A program made the position numbers and the translations under genes. A stretch of DNA of 64,000 nucleotides, taken from contig CACVBU010000127.1 in NCBI GenBank assembly GCA_902728285.1, forward strand, positions 1-64,000, given 5' to 3'. Below are positions 57,644-64,000 of the stretch, in pieces. The stretch is from Clytia hemisphaerica. Taxonomy: Eukaryota; Cnidaria; Hydrozoa; Leptothecata; Clytiidae. Position 1 is the stretch's first letter. Every line of letters begins with the position of its first letter. A model generated the notes under the pieces. The model saw only the letters and a program-made list of their open reading frames with translations. It was not told the DNA's origin and searched no databases.

Positions 57644-59451
57644 GAGTCTGCTAAATGACGCGCCTTACGCGCCCACGCGCCCTCATATTTCTAACGCGCC
57701 TTCGCGCCTTACGCGCCTTACGCGCCCACGTGCCCTATGATTTCGACGCGCCTTCAAAATTTGACGCGCCCTAGAATTTCGACGCGCCTTCAAACTTTGA
57801 CGCGCCCTAGAATTTCGACGCGCCTTCAAAATTTGACGCGCCCTATGATTTCGACGCGCCTTCAAAATTTGACGCGCTCTATGATTTCGACGCGCCCTAG
57901 AATTTCGACGCACCTTGAAAATTTCGCGCCCTAAGATTTCGACACGCCCTAGGGTTTTGATGTGCCTTAAGCTTTCGACGGTTTTGACGGACGAAATAAT
58001 GGGACCGGTCTAATCATACAGGATTGGTATATAAAAGAATGTCGGCGTTAGCAAAATGATCATTTCTTAAGAGATAGCCTAAAGTCGACCCGTTCCATTT
58101 ATCGGCTGTACACTTTATGTACACTTTATTAGTCTATTCCATAGAATTTTTGCATGCTACACGTTATCTCACAAAATGCACAAATTTGTCCCTTCACAGA
58201 AAACCCAACTTTTTGTATAATCATCTTTGACTTGGTAATTTTTGAAACGTTTTCCATTGTTACTGTTTTTTTTTTAATGTACATCTCAATTTGGAAAAGA
58301 GTGATTTAAAATAATAATTTGATTACTGCAGTGACGTAAAAAAAATCATGTACTGAAAACACAAACTATGGCTTGGTAATAAAGTACTCGGGAAAAAGGT
58401 TTGTATCCTCAATCGCTCATAGAACGACACTGGGATAAGAACAACATTCTTTATGAGACATGGAGAAAACTCTGATTTTCAGATCAATCAAAAGATTTTT
58501 TACCATAAGGCAAAAGTGAAGTATTAAAAATACAGTGAAAACTTTTTAAAAAACTGTAAAACTATAAAAACTTCTAGATAAAATACGATAAACAAAAACA
58601 CTACAAAATATATCTACTGGTATATATGTAATAAGCTTTTTACACGAAATAAATTTTTCACAAAAACAGGCATGACGAGTTAGAATTTAACTAAATATTT
58701 TTTAAGTTCATTAAAAAAGTAACAAAAGAAAAGTGTTTTGTTGCTAAAGGGTCGGCGGAAGGCATCTTTTTCGTTTTTTTTTTAACTGCATGTACTCCTA
58801 CCCCTTAAACATAACTATTTTTGGGCTTTAACGAAGTGTATCAATTTAGCAGTGATGAATCTAACCAGGCAGATTGTCCGTAATTCATCAAACTCGAAAA
58901 ATTTTGGAAAGACCGTTAAAAATTGTTTCGTTAATCTTGTTTCAAAGATGGGGTGGGCCACTTGAAACAAAGTTTATCAATTAAACTGCAACTTGTATAT
59001 GATTCTATTTGATGAAAAATGATTCACGTGGCCTCGAAGCTTTTTTTATGCGTAACAAGACTCTCACCCGACGTTTGAATATGGAGGATAAATCAATGAA
59101 GTCGAAGTAATTGTTCTCGTTACTGTCAGTTACTTAGGTAGTGTCAAATTATCAGGGCGGGTCGATTTTTTAGGGCGCGTCGATATTTTAGGGCGCGTCG
59201 ATATTTTAGGGCGCGTCAAATTATCTGGGCGCGTCAAATTTTTAGGGCGCGTCGATATTTTAAGGTGCGTCAAATTTTTAGGGCGCGTCAAATTATCAGG
59301 GCGCGTCAAATTTTTAAGGCGCGTCAAATTACCAGGGCGCGTAGGCGCGTGGGCGCGTAACATTTTAGGGCGCGTAAGGCGCGTAAGGTACGAAGGCGCG
59401 TTAAAAATACGAGGGCGCGTGGGCGCGTAAGGCGCGTCATTTAGCAGACTC
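57644..59451. mobile_element. 1.8 kb foldback element with GACGCGCC arms and 9-bp target duplication
   Basis: Both ends read GAGTCTGCTAAATGACGCGC going inward, and AATTTTGGC is repeated exactly outside (57635-57643 and 59452-59460). Each arm is about 330 bp. The outer 60-100 bp are close inverted copies; further in, the arms are tandem series of about 20-bp units of GACGCGCCxTxxAAATTT type. The centre (about 57980-59110) has no ORF of note. A 9-bp duplication with long arms fits Mutator-like non-autonomous elements. ORFs at 57683-57934 and 59130-59486 simply translate the arm repeats. Confidence 0.8.
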
Positions 59452-59460
59452 AATTTTGGC

Positions 59461-60108
59461 ATAGCAAAACAGAAAATTTCCTTCATATAAGTATGATAGA
59501 AGACAGAAGAAATTACACGAAAGATTTTTCATTCCCCGCTCCCAACTTTTTTATGTCGCAAAGTATTTTTCGGTTTGTTTAGATTACGAAAACGAAAGTG
59601 AAAATCCCGTTCGACCAATCAAATTGTAAACTTTTATCGCGCTCGACCAATCAAATTCAAGACACGTGACCATAATATTTTGATTTGCGTAGCAATACAC
59701 TATTCCTTTAAGTTTCTTACCATTTTCCATCGAAAACAATCGAAAACATTACTACTTCCCAAAGCCGGAGACCAAAGCAAATGATCTTCCTTGATAAGGG
59801 CGCCCTTTTGGATCTATTGTTAACTCATTTAAAATGGTGGACAGAGTTGCAGAATGATAAAGCGCCCACTGCTTTGAGAGTGTTAACGCCACAAAACGCC
59901 AATATGACCAGCCAACAGAAGGCGAGTTTGTTGCCGCGCGAGTTACGTCATGCACTCCACCGTAGCAAATGCGCAAACGGCATTTCACAATTATAAGAAT
60001 ATGTTATGTGCTTAATTCTATTTGACTTTGAGTGCTTCATTGAGGATGAAGAAGGAGAAAGATGAAAAATGCGCTGGTTAACTTTGTATAAATAGGTGTG
60101 TTCTATCG
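59461..60108. other. Flank between foldback element and Copia fragment
   Basis: No gene is supported. A 71-codon ORF (59781-59996 plus) has no recognisable motif. This stretch may include 5' Copia sequence, but no LTR is seen. Confidence 0.4.
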
Positions 60109-61665
60109 TTGTTGAACTTTGGAGAAATTTCTACCGACGCAGAAACTTTTTACAGCAAATTAAAGGCACAGTCTGCTTATAATGATTATGTTTGCTATAT
60201 CGTCTGGGCAAAAAACGGTAAAAAAAGACGCAAACGTAATTTTTTTATGAGTGTGGTTATGATTTTAAAGGTTGTTATGCTAAGACATGGAAGTGTTGTT
60301 CGTCGAGTACATCCATGTAGACTGCAGTATACAACAGAACCAAAGACTTCTGAGAAACATGAAAAAATTGAAATAAAAAACATTGAGACCCAAACTGATC
60401 CCGAAGCTCCAATCCCTGATGAAAGTATTGAAAATACTGCCGAAAAGCCAACTGAGGACGTGGTTCAAGATGCTGACGGACACAAAACTGCTCCAGTTAT
60501 CATTGACCAAATTATGTTGCCAAAACGAAACCAGACCGTGTCATACAAATGTCCAGAAACCAGTCAATGGAAAACCGTTAAAGTTCTAGGACCGGCTGGA
60601 AAGAAAGGAGGAGTCCATCAAAACTGGTTGAATGTCAGAAGTGACGAATCAACTTATTCGATCGATTGGAGTTTGGTGGACGAGTGGAAACTATCTAGCA
60701 ATATCGATCCTTCCAAAGATGAGATTTGTGTTTCCGTAGCCTTTTCCGTTCCTGATGAATTCAGAGACGCTAAATTACAAGAACTTGAAAAGTGGAAAAA
60801 GTATGGAGCATACACTGAAGTTGATGATGTCGGCCAAGAAACATTGTCAGGCAGATGGGTTTGCACTCGTAAAACTGTTAATGGTGAAACATTCCCTAAA
60901 GCAAGGTTTGTTGTGAAAGGTTTTCAAGAGGAATCTTCAATCCCTGCTGACTCGCCAACTGGTAGCAAAGAAAGCAATCGCTTAATTCTTACCATCGTGG
61001 CTAGTAAGAACTGGACGCTACAAACACTAGACATTAAAGCTGCGTTCTTACAAGGTAAACCTATCGAACGTGATGTTTATATTGTCCCTCCAATCAAAAC
61101 CAAAGGGAATAAACTGTGGAAGCTAGAAAAATGTGTTTACGGGCTAAACGATGCAGCCCGTATGTGGTATTTTGCAATTTGGGATGAATTGGAACGTCTC
61201 GGATGTAAGCGATCGTCCATCGATTATGGAATCTTTTACTGGAGAGACTCAAATGATAAACTTTCTGGTGTGATATTTGCCCATGTAGACGATTTTCTTT
61301 GGGCGGGTACACCTGAGTTCAAACAAATTATTGATAGTATCTGTAATCGTTTTGAAGTTAGTCACACAGCTTCAAAATCCTTCAAGTATGTCGGTGCCAA
61401 TATGCAGCAAAACAGTGATGGCAGTATCACTCTTGACCAGCTAGACTATATTGAGAAAACTGAACCGATCGTGATGGAGAGGAATCGTCAAACCTTGAAG
61501 GATTCACCTTGTACCGTGTCTGAAGCCAACGAATACTGTAAATTGGTCGGTAAACTAAATTGGATTGCAACACAAACCCGTCCAGATATTTCATTTGATG
61601 TATCTCGCCTTAGTTCTTCAATGAAATCACCTACCGTCAATGACATTTTGAAAGCAAACAAAGTT
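60109..61665 (+). mobile_element. Copia-type retrotransposon fragment: integrase end and reverse transcriptase
   Basis: One plus-strand frame carries R-H-G-S-V-V-R-R-V-H-P-C-R-L, typical of the C-terminal part of Copia integrase, an acidic linker, and then the Copia reverse transcriptase: R-F-V-V-K-G-F, L-D-I-K-A-A-F-L-Q-G, V-Y-G-L-N-D-A and F-A-H-V-D-D-F with the two catalytic aspartates. It ends in the T-R-P-D-I-S-F-D-V-S-R-L-S motif before RNase H. RNase H, the upstream gag, protease and integrase core, and both LTRs are missing. The frame then runs for about 43 codons into antisense BEL/Pao sequence. The listed start is a TTG, so the fragment's true 5' limit is unknown. Confidence 0.9.
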
Positions 61666-62500
61666 TGCATTTTTCATGATTTCGTTTGGAAGATTGTGGC
61701 ATTTCTTGCAGCCTCTGCAATTGACACATCTGACGGACCACTCACTTCCGGCACGTTCAGCTTCATTGATGACGGGGGTAGATCTTTAAGATAGTCAGCT
61801 TGATTGTCGATAACATCACCAACGTTTGAAAGATATTCAAGCATCCGAACGTCGGGATCAAGGTCATAACCATTGTTGTATAGATGGAGTTGATTTAAGA
61901 CGTAATGTGTTGAAAGATGAGCTGATCTGATTCTGTTGAAGACCTTATGAGGTCCTCCAATGATGCTAAATGAGCCATCTGAGTTGACAAAGTGGGGCCC
62001 GTATGTGGTGAGTCAGATGGTAGTTGAAATACAGGTTCAGGGAAGTAGCGATTATACTTCATTCCAACCATGAAATCTACGTCACCTCCAATTGATATAG
62101 GAACGTTGGGAAGAAATTGAACATTGTTACCTTCCTTGATGTACCAATCTTTGATGTCATCGTAAACTTTTCCTTGGAGTGGAAATTGAGGGAAGGTCTC
62201 AGTGATGCGATCCATGCAAGGTCCAATCATCACAGCATTTGACCCATGTCTGGAGTGGAATGGATATCTTGTAGATGCCACGTCGTGTGAGATTTTTTGA
62301 ACCACCAACACCATTCATTTCGATTTGATTGGATGAATGCTTGATGGCATGATCCCAGATGTCTGACTGCTTCAAAACGACTAATAAAGTGTCATAGAAG
62401 ATTGTGTAGTTTCGACTATCGATCTTGATTGTCTGGAGCATGAAGATAGTCAATTGGAAAAAAATTAGATGCACGGAGGGAGCAATATATCGAAAAATCA
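61666..62500 (-). mobile_element. BEL/Pao retrotransposon fragment: protease region, frameshifted
   Basis: The minus strand shows pieces in at least three frames. 62500-62200 has G-V-G-G-S-K-N-L-T-R-R-G-I-Y and L-P-L-Q-type sequence. 62314-61895 has G-P-C-M-D-R-I-T-E-T-F-P, then G-G-D-V-D-F-M-V-G-M-K-Y and P-E-P-V-F-Q-L-P-S. About 61775-61670 has E-R-A-G-S-E followed by a C-x-x-C-x-x-C-x-x-C cluster. These are the aspartic-protease-like (DUF1758/A17 type) and following cysteine-cluster segments of BEL/Pao polyproteins. It is inactive. It lies head-on against the Copia fragment at about 61665. Confidence 0.75.
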
Positions 62501-64000
62501 AGTAATTTTCACAAATTTGGTAAATTTTTTACCTTGTAATATTTCCACAAATTATTAAATGTTTCAATTTTATTAAATTTCAATCTTTTATGGTCAAGTC
62601 TAAGAAAAAACTATATAGAAATCAGTTACTGAAAAAAATTATTGCGACTTAAAAAAGAGCGGTAAATCACTATTTTCAAAAATAGAAAGCTGGACTTACG
62701 TAACTGAGAAAGCAAGACTAGCGTGAATATACTCTAGAACTGTCACATTTTATTTTTATTTGTTTGTTCTATTTTCGCCTCATTTACATGATGGTACTTT
62801 GATACTTCTTAATATTTTTGGTTTTTTACCCCGTTCTCACTGCTTAAGTTTCAGTCATTTAAGGCGTAACTCTTTAGTTGCTTGTTTTTGTTTTTTTGGA
62901 GCCTCCTTGATCTTAAAAAAATATAATATGTTGTATTATAGGTTTTGACCCGGTCAAAGTTTCATATGTTCAATTATAATATAACTATTACAGTCCCTTG
63001 TAATATAATGGTAATATGGTGTATTAATGGTAGTAAAGCAGTCAAAGCTTCATGTGATGAATTGTAATATATGTATTATATATATCTTTGTAATACAATG
63101 GTAATATATGATGACTCCATAAACATGACGTCACTCGTGACATCTTACACTGGTCATTAGCCGGATATTTAACGATCATTCTTAACCCATTAAAGTGCCA
63201 CTTGAATTATGAGATCGGCAGGTCTGGGTGATAAAATAGGTGGTTGTAAAATTATCAAATATCAGCCCAATCTAAAGCACTGAAAATCAAATATTTTCTC
63301 TGTCGACCCCAACTATAGTTGGGCCCTCCTTCACCACAACTATAAAGAAAGTATTTGTTAAAGAATGTTATTGAGGTTCTGTTCAAAATCAAAGGGATTG
63401 AAAAGAATAATTTGTCCGAAAGATTTCATGGTTTTTACGATTTTGTTAAAGAAAACTTCTTAGGGGTATTTTGTGCATTTTAAGGGTATTGAAAATTCAG
63501 TCTTGAGAGTTGAAAATAATTCAACCTTTCTCCTATTGTCGACAGATTCCATTGAAATCCTTTGAAAACTAGCAAAGATTGATTAAAAACCCTAGAAACC
63601 CTTGAAAATTTGTGGTAAAAAACCCTTGAAACCCTGGAAAATTAGTCAAAATAATGACCCTTGAAACCCTTGAATTTGTTGAAAAAAGAAGTAATGTTCA
63701 CCATGGAAGTCAATATTTTCCCAGGAATGACAAAAGAGCAGAAAATCCTTTGCATTTTTAACAATAAAAATGGGTAACTCAAAGTTGGGGGCTACTTTAT
63801 GATTCTTTAAACACAAAAGGCTACTAGGCAAGGATAGGCAGAAAGCACACAGATATGTCTACATGGTATTTTCAGTTCTTGACAGAATAAACACTGTGAA
63901 AACGGCACAGACAAAATATGTACAGGAATATAAACTAGGAAAATAAAACAAATGATTATAGGAGCACAATATAGTAAATAATGACACAATACAAACATAT
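62501..64000. other. AT-rich end of window, no gene
   Basis: No coding sequence is supported. There is a diverged duplication of about 110 bp (62953-63115, with GTCAAAG(T/C)TTCAT and TAATATAATGGTAATAT phrases) and short CCCTTGAAACCC repeats near 63590-63680. Confidence 0.5.

Noticed and set aside
57683..57934. Arginine-rich and threonine/arginine-rich ORFs on both strands
   Set aside because: Both arise from the GACGCGCC tandem arm of the foldback element.
59130..59486. 118-codon minus ORF with repeated R-P-K-N-L-T
   Set aside because: Translation of the right arm of the same foldback element.

Overview
This window is AT-rich, gene-poor metazoan nuclear DNA. It has short exons with GT-AG introns, intronless genes, non-LTR and LTR retrotransposons, many small inverted-repeat transposons and long satellite tracts. 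The mix suggests an early-branching animal, most likely a cnidarian and perhaps a hydrozoan: an intronless class A GPCR, an animal LINE carrying a 2A motif, animal Copia and BEL/Pao relatives, and a possible trans-splice acceptor. The species itself cannot be named from the sequence.

Host genes. All but one lie on the minus strand. (1) 554-1255: an intronless unknown gene with five short RL-motif repeats. (2) 11207 to 6072: a two-exon gene for a small type I membrane protein, with a 4.6 kb intron. (3) The last two exons of CRIPT (21635-21732 and 19231-19295). (4) Only about 106 bases after CRIPT, the complete single-exon EXOC8/Exo84 gene (17055-19124). The CRIPT-EXOC8 spacing, with an AATAAA and an acceptor-like AG in the gap, looks operon-like. 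(5) Five exons of CEP120 between 55233 and 51352, all in compatible phase, but with a frameshifting deletion in the first C2 domain and other expected exons missing. On the plus strand, a class A GPCR (48889-49811) is interrupted by one single-base frameshift. Five of these seven assignments (the membrane protein, CRIPT, CEP120, the GPCR across its break and the nested retroelements) come from reading splice sites, phases and frames across breaks, because the individual ORFs are short.

Mobile DNA. A decayed LINE occupies 43757-47000 (minus). It has a PHD-like finger, an AP-type endonuclease and a reverse transcriptase, and its N-terminus carries a 2A-like motif. A tRNA-like sequence lies just upstream. 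A Copia integrase/reverse transcriptase fragment (60109-61665, plus) abuts an opposite-strand BEL/Pao protease fragment (61666-62500). Many non-autonomous elements with inverted ends can be delimited by target-site duplications: hAT-like (2260-2603, 4556-5090), piggyBac-like with TTAA (9091-9486), TA-type (10037-10333, 12480-12581, 47617-48048), and large foldback elements (15556-16033, 19796-20832, and 57644-59451 with a 9-bp duplication).

Satellite block. From about 22.6 to 41.8 kb there is almost no unique sequence. It holds tandem units of about 155, 400, 60, 543, 40 and 167 bp, palindromic CGAACG-type clusters in both orientations, and a 4.7 kb array of a 60-bp monomer with a higher-order period of about 413 bp. 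A single N at 27467 separates two copies of the same region, the left one rich in small deletions, which points to an assembly join.
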